Part shown: in pieces, positions 11,588-23,749 of the stretch
Layout: each line of letters starts with the position of its first letter
Position numbering within the stretch: position 1 is the first letter of the stretch
Assembly: GCA_947095585.1 (NCBI GenBank)
Contig: OX352761.1
Location: forward strand, 91,322,833-91,386,832
Origin: Nephrocerus scutellatus
Lineage: Eukaryota > Arthropoda > Insecta > Diptera > Pipunculidae
Direction of reading: 5' to 3'
Length of the DNA: 64,000 bases
Notes under the pieces: model-generated
Databases searched by the model: none
Told to the model about the DNA's origin: nothing
What the model saw: only the letters and a program-made list of their open reading frames with translations
Translations under genes and position numbers: made by a program

Positions 11588-14500
11588 CTACCACATTATG
11601 TGGTGGCCTAGTCCTTTTATAAGTGCCAATATATCCGCCAGGTCGATAGGTCTGGCATTCTGCCATAGAACTGTATGAGCCTTGAGGTATCGAAGTCTTT
11701 TCCGGGTGAGGGCATCACATATAAATAGTATGTGTTCTGGCGTCTCCTCTGCCTCGCCGCAAAAGCGGCATCGATCTGTCTGAGATTTCCCCATTTTTGT
11801 TAAGTGGCCATTAAATGGACCATGTCCTGTCATGTACCAGACAAAGGATCTCAGTGTTTGTCGGTTAAGCTTGATTGCTTTGTTTATATTTTTGATGTTG
11901 TATTTGAGAAGCTTTTTGGTTTGTTTCATCGTAGTTAATGATTCCCATTCAGCCTCGATGGCGTTGTTTGCCCACTCTTTTATCTTATTTTTGTGGCTTT
12001 TGCTGAAGGCAATGCTTGGCTCGGGGCCAGTGAAGGTCTCTTCTGCGCCTGCTCTTGCGCAGAGGTCTGCTGCCTCGTTCCCATAAATGCCTGAATGGCC
12101 TGGGGACCACATCAGGTTGACCTTATTGGTTTTTGCCAGTTCGTTTAGGTGTTGCACGTTGTTTTTGAATTGAAAACCGGGCCTTTTAGCGCTAGTAAAG
12201 CGGCCTGACTATCGGAGATCATATAGATCTCGGTTCTTCTATAATTTCTCTTTATACATTCTAGTGTGCAGGCTTCTAATGCTGTTGTTTCTGCCTGGAA
12301 AACGGTTGGGGATTTTCCTAAGGGTATTCGTAATTTGAGTCTGGGTCCGAATTCCCCTGCCCCTGTTCCTTTTGGATCCATCTGTGTACCAGATAGATGC
12401 ATGATTGGGGAGGTTATTTATGATATTTTCAACTTGATTGCGGTCCGGAACTTTTACTGAGAAGTTCCTTTGGAAATTAGTTGTTTTTATCATTGAGTCT
12501 GATTGGAGGACGAATTCGCTTCCCAAATTGATTTTTGTGATGATGCTTGTATGTCCTGGTCTATTGACTTTGAGTTGGTTGGTTACCTTGAGTGAGATGG
12601 CTCTTGCTCCCGCTTCTTTTTTGATGTGTAAGTGAAGAGGGGTGAGTCCTAGTATTTTTTCTAGTGCTGCTGTTGGGCAAGTCTTGATGGCTCCTCTTGC
12701 ATTAAGACATATTAATATTTGAATTTTGCTGAGTTTTGAGCGTGTTTTCCACTGCTCTGTTTTGGGCCACCATATCAGGGCTGCGTAAGAGAGCCTAGAC
12801 CTGATAATGCTTTGGTATAGCCATAGAGTAACTTGTGGGTTTGCTCCTCACGTTTTGCTGAACATGCGTTGGCAAGTGAAGTAAGCTTTGTTAGCTTTGT
12901 TGGTGATGTATGATATGTGGGAGTTCCATGTTAGTTTTTGGTCAAACATTACCCCCAGGTATTTTGCTTCAGCCATTATTTGGAGTATTTTGCCTTGGAA
13001 TCTTAGGACGGGAAGAGTTGTTCTCCTTCTTTTTGTGAAAACGGTTCATTGGATTTTATCTGGGTTGACACTTAGGTCTGCCTCCCGGCACCATTCGTTT
13101 ACTATTTTGAGAGCTAATTACATGCGCTCTGTTATCGTGCTTTCGAATTTACCTCGAACCAATAGGACTAGATCATCCGCATAGCCAATATTTGTGATAA
13201 GATTGTTCTTAAGCCTGTCTAGCAACTGATCCATCACCAGTAGCCACAAGAGTGGTGATAAAACGCCTCCTTATGGGCAACCTCTTGTTGCCGCTATTGT
13301 GATGGTTTCGTCACCAAATGAGGCACGAATTTTCCTACCCCTTAGCATGCACATGACCCAACCTATGATAGAGGAATCTATTCTCCTTGTTCTAGCTTGT
13401 GCTTGAATTATTTCGAAGTTAGTGTTGTCGAAAGCGCCTTGGATGTCGATGAAGGCGCATAGTAACATCTCTTTGCTTCGGAGTGTATCTTCGATTTCAG
13501 TGGTCAGCTCGTGGAGGGCTGTTTCTGTTGATTTCCCAGCTTGATATGCGTGTTGGCTGGGGCTAATTGGATTTGATTGGAGTATATTAGATCTTATGTA
13601 GTGACCTAAGATTTTTTCCATGGATTTGAGAATAAATGATGTAAGGCTGATAGGCCTGTATGACCTTGTATCCTCGGGGGATTTTTTCCCTACCTTTGGT
13701 AAGAAAATCACTCGTACATCTCTCCAGCACCTTGGTACATATTCTAGGCTATAGCTGGATTTATAGAGTTTTACGAGTAGAGATTCTAATAGGTGCAAAC
13801 CGTGTTGTAGGAGTATCGGGTATATTCCGTCTCCTCCTGGGGATTTGTAGGGGCCGAAGGAATTTACTGCCCATCGAATTCTTTCAGTGGTGAAGATTTT
13901 GTTTGAGCGTCTTTAAGCTTCCGCGGGGATAAGGTAGAGGTTTGTGTTAATGTCCTCGTTTTCTTCTTGGTTGCCTAGTATTCGGCAGTTGGGAAAATGA
14001 CTTTTTATTAGGCAGTCAAGAGTTTCTAGTCTGTTGGATGTCAGTTCACCGTTTGGTTTTTTGGCTGATCCGAGAGGATTTTTATGGTCGAGAGAGAAAG
14101 CTTTGTGTAGTCGAAATGCTGTTGGTAGTTTGTCAATACTTTCGCAAAATTCTCTCCAACTGTTCCGTCGATAGGCCGTCCAGTTGTTTGACCGTTTAGC
14201 CTTGTTGAAAAGTTTTCTGACCTCTCTTCTTTTGGCCTCGAGATCGTGGTTCCACCATGGAACATCTCTCGTGCCTCTGACTCATGCTGCGGGGCAGCTT
14301 GTATGTCAGTTAATGTGTTTAGGGGTTCTTATTAGAGATTGAACCCTGTGGGGTGTTTCGATATTGAAATTGATATACATGTGACCGGAGAATGATGCCT
14401 CTTTCATTACGTGCCAGTTTTGGATCGTGCTGTCCGTACCTGCGTCTGACAGGATAAGGTCCAGTACCTCTCTCCTGATTGCGTTTATGAAGGTTGCATC

Positions 14501-15028
14501 ATTCCCCACATTATTTATAATAATATTGTTTGTTAAGCAATAGTTTAGCATTTGCTCACCTCTTGTGTTTGTGTCGGTGCTTCCCCAGACTGTGTGGTGA
14601 GAATTTGCATCGCATCCAATCACGAATCTATGTCTGTGAGCTATGCAGTATTCTGCAAAGCTCTGTGTTGTTTCCGGAGGGGGGTCTTTCTCTTCTCCCG
14701 AGAAGTAGGCAGCGGCAAAATTGATGGTGCTCTTGCTTCCGGTGTTAATGGGCGTCTCTAGGGAGATCGCGACTAGGTCTCTGGTAATAAATTGATTTAG
14801 CGAGTAAATGTTGAACGAGTGGCGACATAGGATTGCTGTCCTTGGTCTTTCGTTCCCTTTGCTGTAAATCAACTTACCTATATTGTTTGGTATTCCCAGA
14901 ATTTTGTCGTATTTGGTCCATGGCTCTTGGATGAGAGCTATGTCCCAGTTTTTGGCTGCGAAGAGCAGGCATAGGTTGGCGGTTGCTGCCTTGAATTTAT
15001 GCAGATTTATCTGCACGCACTTCAGCAT
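11588..15028 (-). pseudogene. ORF2 of the LOA-type element: endonuclease, RT, RNase H
   Basis: The endonuclease runs from 15028 to about 14306 (NLHKFKAATANLCLLF, ALIQEPW, GCDANSHHTVWGS). The RT runs from about 13800 to 12540 (SYRPISLTSFILKSMEKIL, QHAYQAGKSTETAL, CAFIDIQGAFDN, GYADDLVLL, EAKYLGVMFDQKLTW). RNase H runs 12460-12090 (IWYTDGSK, ISDSQAALLAL, VNLMWSPGHSGIYGNEAADL), and a cysteine-rich tail follows (CRFCGEAEETPEHILFIC, 11790-11730). Breaks occur near 14290, 13910, 13270, 13130, 12850 and 12165. The catalytic boxes are mostly present, so it is fairly young but dead. Confidence 0.85.
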
Positions 15029-16454
15029 TTTGGGTATTTTTTGGGCTAACCGGCTTGTCTTGAGAGCCCTGTGTTGTCGTGGTCTCGGTGGACTTTGTCG
15101 GTCTTGCTGCTGCTAGGCCATGTTTTTTGGACCGTTTAGCCTGGTCTGGTTTGGTAGTGTTTTTAGTGGTAGTTGTTGTTGGGTGATGCCTTAGTCTTCC
15201 TGAGAGACTTGATTGCCCTGGCTTTGGTGGCGCCTTGTCGTGTACCACTTTCGCATCTGCTTTCTCCTTTTCGTGGTCTTTTTTGAGCCTGAAATAAACA
15301 GACCCGAAGAGCCAGTTGATTTTGTAATTTGAGCCTTTAAGTTTCTCAGCAATTTTTGGCGAGGCTGAGATGGTCAATTGGAGATACTCCTTTTCTCTGT
15401 CTTTTCTTGAAAGTATCTTTCAATCCGCATTCCTTAGCTCTCTGTTTTGGACCACTAGGCGCCTGCGAATTTTTTCATTCGGTTCGTTTCTGCTGTGAGG
15501 AAGATATACGTAAAAAATTTGATTACGTGGTATTTCTTCCTCTCCAACAATCTTTAGGCTGGCATTTGGCCATGGTATTAGACTTGGGGTAGTCTTGGTG
15601 AGCCATGTTGCCGTGTCTTCATCTGCGCAGTTCACTGATAGCCACCCATTCTTTGGTCTGCAGCCCAGGAAGTTAGGGCTTATGCCATCGAGTGGGAGCT
15701 CAGCTACTGCGTCCATAATGGAGTCTTGAATTTGTGACATCTGTGCCGTTTCCAGTCTGACATCAGGAAAGCCTTGGTCGGTAATCGCCAACCTGATGGC
15801 TTTCGTGACGTCACTGTATCGTGGCATTGTCCCAGATCCGCTTGCCACCACTTTTTCTTCGCCTTGACCCGAACCTGTATTTGCAGTGGTGCTGGGTGTT
15901 TTGGTTACTTTTGTGGGGGTGTGCGTAGGTTTGTCTCGCTTTGGCGGGTTTTTGGGGCTGGAGTCGTCGGATCGAACTCGTTTGATTTTCGTGTCAGTCT
16001 TCCTGTCTTTGATTTTGGTCTGGCACATAGTTAATGCCTCGTCGTGGGTGAGCCCCGATTGTTTTAGGAACGTGAGTCGCTTCCTTGCCGCCCCACTTAA
16101 GTGAAGTCTTTTTTTCTGTCTGTCCTCCAGGTCTAGACTTGTCAGTCCTTCTCTTAAGTCAGAGGTAGTCAATGTGGACATGTTGTCCGAGCATTTTGGC
16201 ACGTTGGAGCCTTGTGCAGGGACATAGTCCACGGTTATTGTCGACGAGTCTGTGCTGTCGTAGTTGTTGTTATCGTTGTGGAGTGTTCCTAAGACACTTG
16301 TATGCGCTATTCCGGTTTCCAATTCCAATCTCGTACTTGGCTTTCTTGGATTCCTAATCATTGTGCTGTGAACATTTATGATGTTATCTTCCGTTCGAAT
16401 ACTTCTTGGACGTCCAATGTTTCCTCGATCTGGGAATGAAACCGTATCAGCCAT
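14997..16454 (-). pseudogene. ORF1 (gag-like) of the LOA-type element
   Basis: ORF1 would encode the RNA-binding chaperone that coats the element's RNA. An open frame of 344 residues (16454-15420) is followed, after a frame change near 15400, by 126 residues (15377-14997). The N-terminal half is Ser/Thr-rich and basic. Residues ~230-344 (LDGISPNFLGCRPKNGWLSV, ATWLTKTTPS, IPRNQIFYVYLP) resemble the DUF4780-type domain known in related fly elements. The C-terminal part is a Lys/Pro/Thr-rich tail. The end overlaps the ORF2 start at 15028, as is common in this group. No zinc knuckles were seen. Confidence 0.75.
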
Positions 16455-16490
16455 GAAGATGCTACCAGTTATATCTCATATAAGTTGTAA

Positions 16491-19480
16491 CAATTTTATG
16501 GGCATCTCTGTAGTCAGCAATTTAAAAATATTAAACAAATGGCTCATTGGGTAGTATTTAGTATTGGGTTGCGGCATCCTACAACATATTATTATGTATT
16601 TTTAGCGCACACGGGTCGGGGGTAATATAAAACACACGACGTAATTTCTAATGCTAAGTGATTATCAAAACGCAAACAAAAACAGAAACGCAATGAGAAT
16701 CATCACTAATCCACATGACACACACAAAAACAAAAATTCGATTTTTGGCACTTAATAAGAAATAATTTGGTTTATGAAAAAACTATATATGTTAATTTCT
16801 CTATGCTTAAATAGAGTTAAGTTACGATACATAACGACTTTTACAGCTCTCCGCATCAGTACAGGTGCTATATTCTTTAATGGTTATGACTTTATTACTT
16901 TACAACCTGTGACTTCAGCTCAGTAGCTAAGAACATCAGGGGATAGCGACATGGACAGAAACTTAATTAAAAACTTTGAATATCTTTTACATTATCAGTA
17001 CCAAGTTTTCTACTAAAACTCTGTACGAAAGATACAGGTCAATATATGAGTATTAAGCAACAGCTAGAACCAATAAATATAAATAGGAAAAATATCCACT
17101 TCAGAATACATAGGTACATACTATACAATGGTAAACTTTAACAACAACAATGTTGGTATAGGAAGATGAAGAAAAATTAAAGGTCAGTTAGTTACACATC
17201 ACTATAAGACTACGATAGTTTTTCCACTTATACTACTGCTTTATTCTAATGCGGACAGATTGTAGCGGCTATAGGGTTTGTCCACTCCACTGTTTTTTAT
17301 GAAGTATTTTCAACAAAGCTGTAACGAACACCAGCCAACGAGACATTTAGTTTTTTAACGTGGCGATCATGTAACTGCTAACAAAACACTGATAAGGTAT
17401 AGCTTTGGAGAACGAAAGTACATAATTGAATCACCGCGTTTAAAGGTGTTTGTCGGAGAGTTTCAGCTCCTAAGACCTTAGCACTTTGTAGTTCAAAACT
17501 ACTTAATTTGTTCTCCCAACTTTAAAATGCGTAATAAAAAATGTTTATTTCACTTTTTTATTATTGTATTTTAAAGTTGTTTGATGCTTATACCATTATA
17601 GCAAATGGGATTACCGATGAAAAAGCAAAAAAAAAATCAGTACAAAACAAAGACATAACACATTAGTAATTTAAATAATATCAAATTGCGAATTGTTTAA
17701 GTTGTTTAGTCGCAATCAAAATTTTTGATACATTTTTATAACAAGAATTACCTCCGTTTCTGATTTTATTGAAATAAGTCCGTTCTATTACAGTGACTAA
17801 AAAATGGAATTTGAAACAGTTATCTCAAGTAGTCATGGGCAATGCGTACTTTTTTCAAAAAAGTGTCTTACATCGCTTATATAAAATTCAAAGTTTCACC
17901 TTTCACCGATAGAAGAGTTTATACTGATGGCTTTGTTGGTGGTAAATAAGCATTACATCCTTTACACCTACTATGGCTTTGAGTTTGGCCTCTTTACTTT
18001 TTCAATGAAAACTTATGATTAAATTGATTACATACTTATGATGATCATTTAATTTTTACCTTATCTCTAAATTCTCGAAAAATGGCAAGGTTAAATTAAT
18101 ACAAAATATTTACGATTATAGTGTATACGTATACACATATAATATAAACAAGAACATGTTAGTTGCTGCTTGACAAAACAACAATAAAACTAGTAAAGAA
18201 ATGTTTGTTTTAAAACAATAAAAGATATAAGAACCAAAATACATCAGAAGCATTATTAATTCCATGCGCTTGTTCCTACTTTTTTATAAAACCGCGTGAC
18301 CTTAAAAAAGCACAGCATAGTTAATTCATGTTCTCGTAATATAATATTTTGCGCGTATTATATTTTTGCACACAAATGGAAGTTTCTGCATGAACGTTGC
18401 TTAATATGGACGTAGAAGTTTACTTAAAATTTTACTTAACCTCTGTCAAGGTTACGCATCCACATAGTGATGATTAAATGGCTTACTTCAGTCAACTCTG
18501 CTAAATCAGCCATGCACATGCCAAAGCTAATGCACAGCTAACAGCTCACAGCTTTAGTACATATACATATACAGCCAGAGGCGTTAACAAGCAACATGAT
18601 AATCTCCTTGAAGGCATCCTTCCTGTACACGTTATCCTTTGTTCGGTTTTTAATGTGCTGGCGGTGGTAGAGTTAGTTGGGTGCTCCAAGAATGCAACAA
18701 ACTCATATAAAATTTATAGCTCAAGCAATTGCAGTATCAAGCGCATTAAAAAGCCATGACCTTTGTGTGGTGTGGTTTTTACAGCATCGTTCAAAAGTGG
18801 AAAGAGTGAAAGAAAGCAAGGGGTTCGATATTTGTGTGTGCGAATAGCTGTCGTTGCGATGAGCTACCAACAAACCAACCAACCAACCGGAAAACCAAAA
18901 ATCCTCTTTGTCCTGCACAACCTGTAGAATGTTAATGCCCTGCTGCTTTACTGATTTGCCGCTTCAACGCCTTATCGCTTCGTACTGCAGTAATATAACT
19001 CACAGGCCACAGCTAACGTCGTCGAGAGAAGAAAATACCACGTACATTCGTATGGTTCCATCTTAACGAACTTTTCCCCTTTTTAGAGTAAATTGTACTG
19101 CGCAGGTCCTTTCTATTTTTTCAGCAGCAATTTCTTATTTCTGCTTTCTGAATTTAAACAGAAACTGTTATAAAGCTGCAATACCTTACAGACTTTTTAT
19201 CTTTAATTTTTTGATGCATCTTTCCTACAAAGCGGGGAGCGCAACAGGTTTTTCAATGCCACTATTTTCATAAGCGGGAAACAAAATAACATACAACTCG
19301 CTTTCCACTCGTTGCAGGAGTTATGGAAAGTTCAATTCTCTCTTAAAGTGCTAAGGGTGGTTTTCACAAAGCTTTAAGATTTAAGATAATTAATCATTAA
19401 AAATTGTGCTTTTGTACAAAACATTGAAAATTTTAATTGAACAATTAAACTTATTATGTGATGATTAATTTGATCAGTAC
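16491..19480. other. Non-repetitive intergenic sequence
   Basis: About 3 kb with no recognisable coding exon, transposon domain or repeat shared with the rest of the window. Small direct repeats (aaccaaccaacc near 18870) occur. It may be original single-copy host DNA. Confidence 0.5.
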
Positions 19481-19489
19481 CTTCATAGT

Positions 19490-19972
19490 AGATTCAAGTA
19501 GATTTTTAACTTCTCTATATTAACTTCACTTGCCCGTGGCTGGCTGGCTGGCCAAATCTTGTGATCAATTTTTAACCCACTTCCTACAGCCCGATTTTAT
19601 TGAAATTTTGCACACAAAATTTGAGGCCCCTCGGGCTGCGGGTTCGAGGGGCTCCCATACAAACATTTTACAAAATTTACCCGATTTTCTTTAAATTTTG
19701 TACACATGTGTGTCTTCGATGGAAAACACTTTTTGTAAACATTTGGAGCGATCGGCCCCTTGGGGACCCCAATATTCAATTTTTAAATATCGCTATATCG
19801 CATCAGATCACGGCAAAGTCTGAGCTCTGTGCTTTGTGAGCAGCGCTGTTCGCTGCCGCTGCGTCATTTGGTGAATGATTTTGCTACAAAACGAGCACGC
19901 AGTGTGTGTGTGTGTGTATCCCCGATTAGAGAATTTACAAGAAAAATTTTAATTTTTATGGGTTGTTTTTTT
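19490..19972 (-). mobile_element. Family A element, short subtype
   Basis: In reverse orientation it begins at ttctctatattaacttc, then a GGCTGGCTGGCTGG run, one to two tandem units (ttttaacccacttcc, cccgattttattgaaattttg, cacatgtgtg), and a specific insert (tatcgctatatcgcatcaga … gtgtgtgtgtgtg). It ends at agagaatttac and ttttatgggttgtttt. Its near twin is at 53935-54420, which shares the same insert. Confidence 0.8.
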
Positions 19973-19974
19973 TA

Positions 19975-21640
19975 ACACTAAACTGGTGCAGCAGCCATAT
20001 TATAGTACCCAAACTAAAATTAAAAAATTATTCCAAAAAGCAAACAAATCTCAATGTAGTTTGTAGTTTGACGTGACAACGTCTCACTTCAAGTGTTTTT
20101 TTTATATATTAACTTATTGCCAAGGGAATACTTACTCCCTGAATGACTTGCGCACGGCAATAAGGTAGGCTAAGCCCTTTATTAAAATTAAGAATTAAAT
20201 CCGAGAAATGTGATTTACAATATATCACATTCCTTACGTTTGTAGCCGATTTCAAATTATTTTCTCGGAATTCTCATTAAAAAAAGCAATAAGGAAAAAC
20301 GATCACGAAACTAAAACGAGGAGAGTCCAAATGCTTTAATGAGTGGATCATGGTCAAGAAAAACTACAAAAACACCTTGACTAAGAAAGTATTACAAAAA
20401 AAAACATACGTGAGCCTTCACAATTTTTGGAACCTCCATTAAAAATTCGGTCTTTCAGGAACTAGCTGACTTTTTTCTTGAAGGTCAAGAACTCGACAGC
20501 GAATTTTACCGGATTCGCTTGTAGTACCAGGCCTAACCAACGAAAAAGGCACGCACAACTATCGAGCTGATAAGCTCCAACGCCAAACATTGCACCAAGG
20601 ATGAGCGAAAAAGCTGGACTCAAATGGAGCTCTTGAAGATTCTCTGCGGTTCCTCGTAGCTTGGCCCATTTCACCGGAGAAACCTCCAATTCAGGCCTTT
20701 GATGAAGATTTGTAAATTTGGTTCTTTTGTTTTAAGCTTTTATGATTTTTGAAAGGGGTACATGTTGTAATTTAAAATATTAAGTGATACACTGTTAAAT
20801 GTCAGTACTTTTGGTACTAAGCAATTTCCCAAGCTATTCGCATGAATTTCGAAATGTAGGACTACGATGCGACTATAAGACTTCTTCCTATGGAAATTCT
20901 GGAATATGATCATTATGGTCTGGAATTTCTGGAACAAAGCAAATTCTCAAGTGATTCGCATGAAATTCGGAATGTAAATGTAAATGTGACAAATATATAT
21001 ATATATATATAGATAAAATAATAACATAAATTAAAAAAAATTATCGCTCTAATATTGGCTTGTGAATTGTTTACCTCGGTCAGTATTATTCTGGGCTTCT
21101 CTTTGCCAATGACTCCAGTAAAATATGTGGACTGCAAATTTCTGTCGGCGATGCTTTTGACACTTACTGAATCTGCTATACCTGTTATGTTTTGGAAGTA
21201 GTGAGGCTACTTGTAAAGTAGAGTTCATTAGTATAGACTCATGTTTCAAGGTATTTAAAAACCAAATTTCTTTGCTCCCGATGCATTTAGAAAATTATAT
21301 GTTCGAGATGAGTTTTTTAATGGAATGGTCATATATGCTGACTAAAGGAGAAGAAACTAACTCAATTTTTTTATAGCTGCATTTTTATTAAACACTTTTA
21401 TTTCTTTTACTTGAGCCCTGATTGCAAAGTTTAACATGTCCTAGAAAGCTGAAATTTTTATTCGAGCGTCTCATGGAACATTTTTAAGGCCAACGCATGT
21501 AACATTATGCGGTCCAAAATTGTCTTTCCTTACTGTTTTTAAAAAATAACAAGTTTTGTTCTAAACTTTGACATGATGAAACAAGTTGTTGACAAACGAT
21601 TTTTCGCATTTTTCGCGATTTTCAGGAAAAAAACTTACCG
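19975..21640. other. Unassigned sequence with a partial internal repeat
   Basis: No gene recognised. Two ~40-base stretches at about 20820-20860 and 20937-20980 repeat each other (aagcaatttcccaagctatt… / aagcaaattctcaagtgatt…). An (AT)n run lies at 20995-21010. A 75-codon minus frame at 20689-20462 has no recognisable domain. Confidence 0.45.
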
Positions 21641-21739
21641 CCAGTAACAGGCCGTTTAGCCGGTTACGATGATAGGGTGGACGTCTTGAATCAGTCAGCC
21701 GATTTGAGGTTCCATAAGCAAAGTTTTTTTTCGGGCAAA

Positions 21740-21866
21740 GTTATTATCCTCGCGCCAACCTTAATTCGAAGGAAGTATCCCGATCATTCAAGCTTTTCTA
21801 TTTTAGGAGAAAACTACCAGCGACCAACACGAGGAGGTTTGATTGCACTTCCATCAGTAAGAATCA
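21740..21866 (-). mobile_element. RTE-like 5' leader fragment
   Basis: The words ttatcctcgcgccaacctta, agcttttctattttaggaga and gaggaggtttgattgcactt match the 5' leader region at 1870-2030 (reverse) and 43545-43665. No coding part remains. Confidence 0.7.
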
Positions 21867-22059
21867 TTGCAAATATGTACAGTGTGTATCAGTAAAACTA
21901 TCTTCGGAAATTTAAAACGGAAACTGTTTTTAACAGTCAACTCTATTAATTTTTGAAGACGAACTAACGGGAAATGTTTCATATTTGTTGTAAGATTTAA
22001 AATGAAAAACGTAGGGTGCGTGCAATTACTCATGCATTATCTATTGCATGCGTCCCACT

Positions 22060-22456
22060 TTTTAAATTCTCTATATTAACTTCGCTGTGGGCGCCGTGGC
22101 TCAGTGGAAATGTGCACGGCTACTGAGAAGGAGGTTCGTGGTTCGAATCCGACTAACAACAAAAGTATTATTCACTGTGTCCCACCTCTCGCAAATGGGT
22201 GACAAACGTTCCGAGAGTAATAACTTGTCACGGAAAGCTTCTCAATTCACCGTTCGGATCCAGCCTTAAATTGTAGGTCCCTTCCATTTGTGTCCAAAAA
22301 TATACATGCCCAACACAAATGTTTGCGAAAAGCTAGGGGGTCGGGGGGCTCCATAACAAAAATTTTAAAAAATTTCCCCGATTTTATTCAAACTGCACAT
22401 TGTGTATCCCCGATTAGAGAATTTACACGAACAATTTTAATTTTTATGGGTTGTTT
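22060..22456 (-). mobile_element. Family A element carrying a SINE
   Basis: The left end taaattctctatattaactt at 22061 and the right end agagaattt … ttttatgggttgtttt at about 22450 are family A termini in reverse orientation. The tandem core is almost entirely replaced by a SINE copy at 22086-22335. Only one partial unit (ttccccgattttattcaaac) remains to its right. Confidence 0.7.
22086..22335 (+). mobile_element. tRNA-headed SINE, 3' truncated
   Basis: The head has box A-like TGGCTCAGTGG and box B GGTTCGAATCC, the internal Pol III promoter words. The body is CCCACCTCTCGCAAATGGG … GAAAGCTTCTCAATTCACCG … TTAAATTGTAGGTCC. The copy breaks off after aaagctaggg, before the usual tail. Confidence 0.8.
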
Positions 22457-22602
22457 TATTTAATTTTAATTTTAAGAAGTATATTTTCATAGCTATTAAA
22501 AATTTTTACAAGTAAAAGTTATCAGAATTATCTGTAAGTAGTTAGGAATCTGTATAGCGCTAGGATCAATAAGTTCTTTTTAGTTCGTTTTAACGTTTTA
22601 AA

Positions 22603-22698
22603 TTAAAAATGTATTTTTATTCAAATAATTATTTTCTCATTTAGTGTGTGTTAAAAATGTATTTTTATTCAAATAATTATTTTCTCATTTTAGTGTTG
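22603..22698. repeat. 48 bp tandem duplication
   Basis: Two adjacent units begin taaaaatgtatttttattca at 22603 and 22651, and each runs through ttattttctcattt. Confidence 0.9.
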
Positions 22699-22699
22699 T

Positions 22700-23440
22700 G
22701 CGTAGTAGTCTGCTCTGCTATGCTCTGCTTGCAAATTGGCGTGGTTAACTTACACGGGTACGAACATTAACACAGAAACAAAATCGACTGCACACACTTG
22801 CAAATCTTGACGAAACAAAACTTTACCCAAGATTGAAACCTAAAAATTTTGTGTGTTTTTGCATAGTGTTGTATAAATATGTATACATACATTAAACGCC
22901 CGAAGAGAACAAAAGCTGTAACAAAGCTGTAGCACTACAAGTACCATTGAATAATGGAATTTCCGAATTCCGAATGTCGGATTGTTTATCTTTCTTCTAT
23001 AAGGATAAATAAATAAGTCTTATTAATGTTCTTAAAGAACTGTTTTAATTATGAACTAACAACGAAACGTTTATACGTATGAATATAAAAACGCCTAAAA
23101 TAAACAAAATATGCAATTTTTTTGTTTGGTTTTGGTAAAAAACAATTTTAATAGTTAATTAACAAATTAATTAATTTCTAAAAAGACTTACAATTGCAAC
23201 AACAACATCTTACGTGGAACTGGTTAAGCACTTGTTTTGTAAGCAACAATAAACTTGCAATGTAACAAGCTAGAGATTTGTGGTTAACCTGGATACTTTT
23301 TTTTTATTATCGGTTAAGGTTACGTAGGTATCGTTTGTGGGACTTTCTCCTTTTGTCTTTTCTTCAAGTATAAACGAAAAATTGAAAACACATTTGAAGA
23401 TCACTTAACTCTAAACAATGTTAAGTAAAGCATGGATTCG
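22700..23440. other. Unassigned AT-rich sequence
   Basis: No coding or repeat signal recognised. Confidence 0.45.
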
Positions 23441-23454
23441 AGGAAATGCCGTCC

Positions 23455-23573
23455 TTTAGCTATCGAGGGTCAATTGTAGCAACCGACGAAAGCATTAAAC
23501 CGGAAATATGCGCATTGTTGATAAAAGTCAACAAAACCTGTTATAATCTTTCAAGACTCTGTAAATCCACAAA
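23455..23573 (+). mobile_element. RTE-like thumb-region fragment, left part
   Basis: The words ctatcgagggtcaattgtag and aaaccggaaatatgcgcatt match the 4470-4580 region (FNYLGSTVAADNSMEPEIR). The match resumes after a gap at 25714-25768 (gatccaagctgctg, aagacaatggtca). The fragment therefore appears split by the sequence between 23574 and 25713. Confidence 0.7.
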
Positions 23574-23749
23574 TTAAAGCTGTATTTTACTTGCCAATGA
23601 CTGAGAATTACAACAACAATTGCACTTTCTTATTCTTTCTAGAACAGTCCTACCAACCGTTTAAATTCAGTTTCGGTCGAGGAATAGTCATTTTATTTGA
23701 TTTCAAATTCTAATTCCTTATTCCTCGGCAAATAAAATACAGCTTAAAT
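23574..23749. mobile_element. Candidate ~176 bp MITE
   Basis: The left end TTAAAGCTGTATTTTACTTG and the inverse of the right end TTTAAGCTGTATTTTATTTG pair over about 20 bases, and weaker pairing extends inward to AGAATTA. There is no coding capacity. It lies between the broken RTE-like fragment and a family A element. Confidence 0.5.

Larger units (their letters stand above)
11495..16490 (-). mobile_element. LOA/I-type non-LTR retrotransposon, near full length
   Basis: On the minus strand the order is ORF1, then overlapping ORF2 with endonuclease, RT and RNase H, then a 3' UTR ending at 11495-11520 in an A-run and ATT/TAA repeats. This order, with an RNase H domain after the RT and no LTRs, is that of the I/LOA/R1 assemblage. 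The opening MLKCVQINLHK of ORF2 favours LOA. Several stops and frameshifts inactivate it. The 5' end is placed just beyond the ORF1 start and is uncertain. Confidence 0.85.

Noticed and set aside
15774..16357. Plus-strand open frames
   Set aside because: They are shadows of the ORF1 coding strand of the LOA-type element.
20461..20470. GTCAGCTAG word on the minus strand as another Helentron-like 3' end
   Set aside because: No hairpin precedes it, and family A core sequence is not adjacent.
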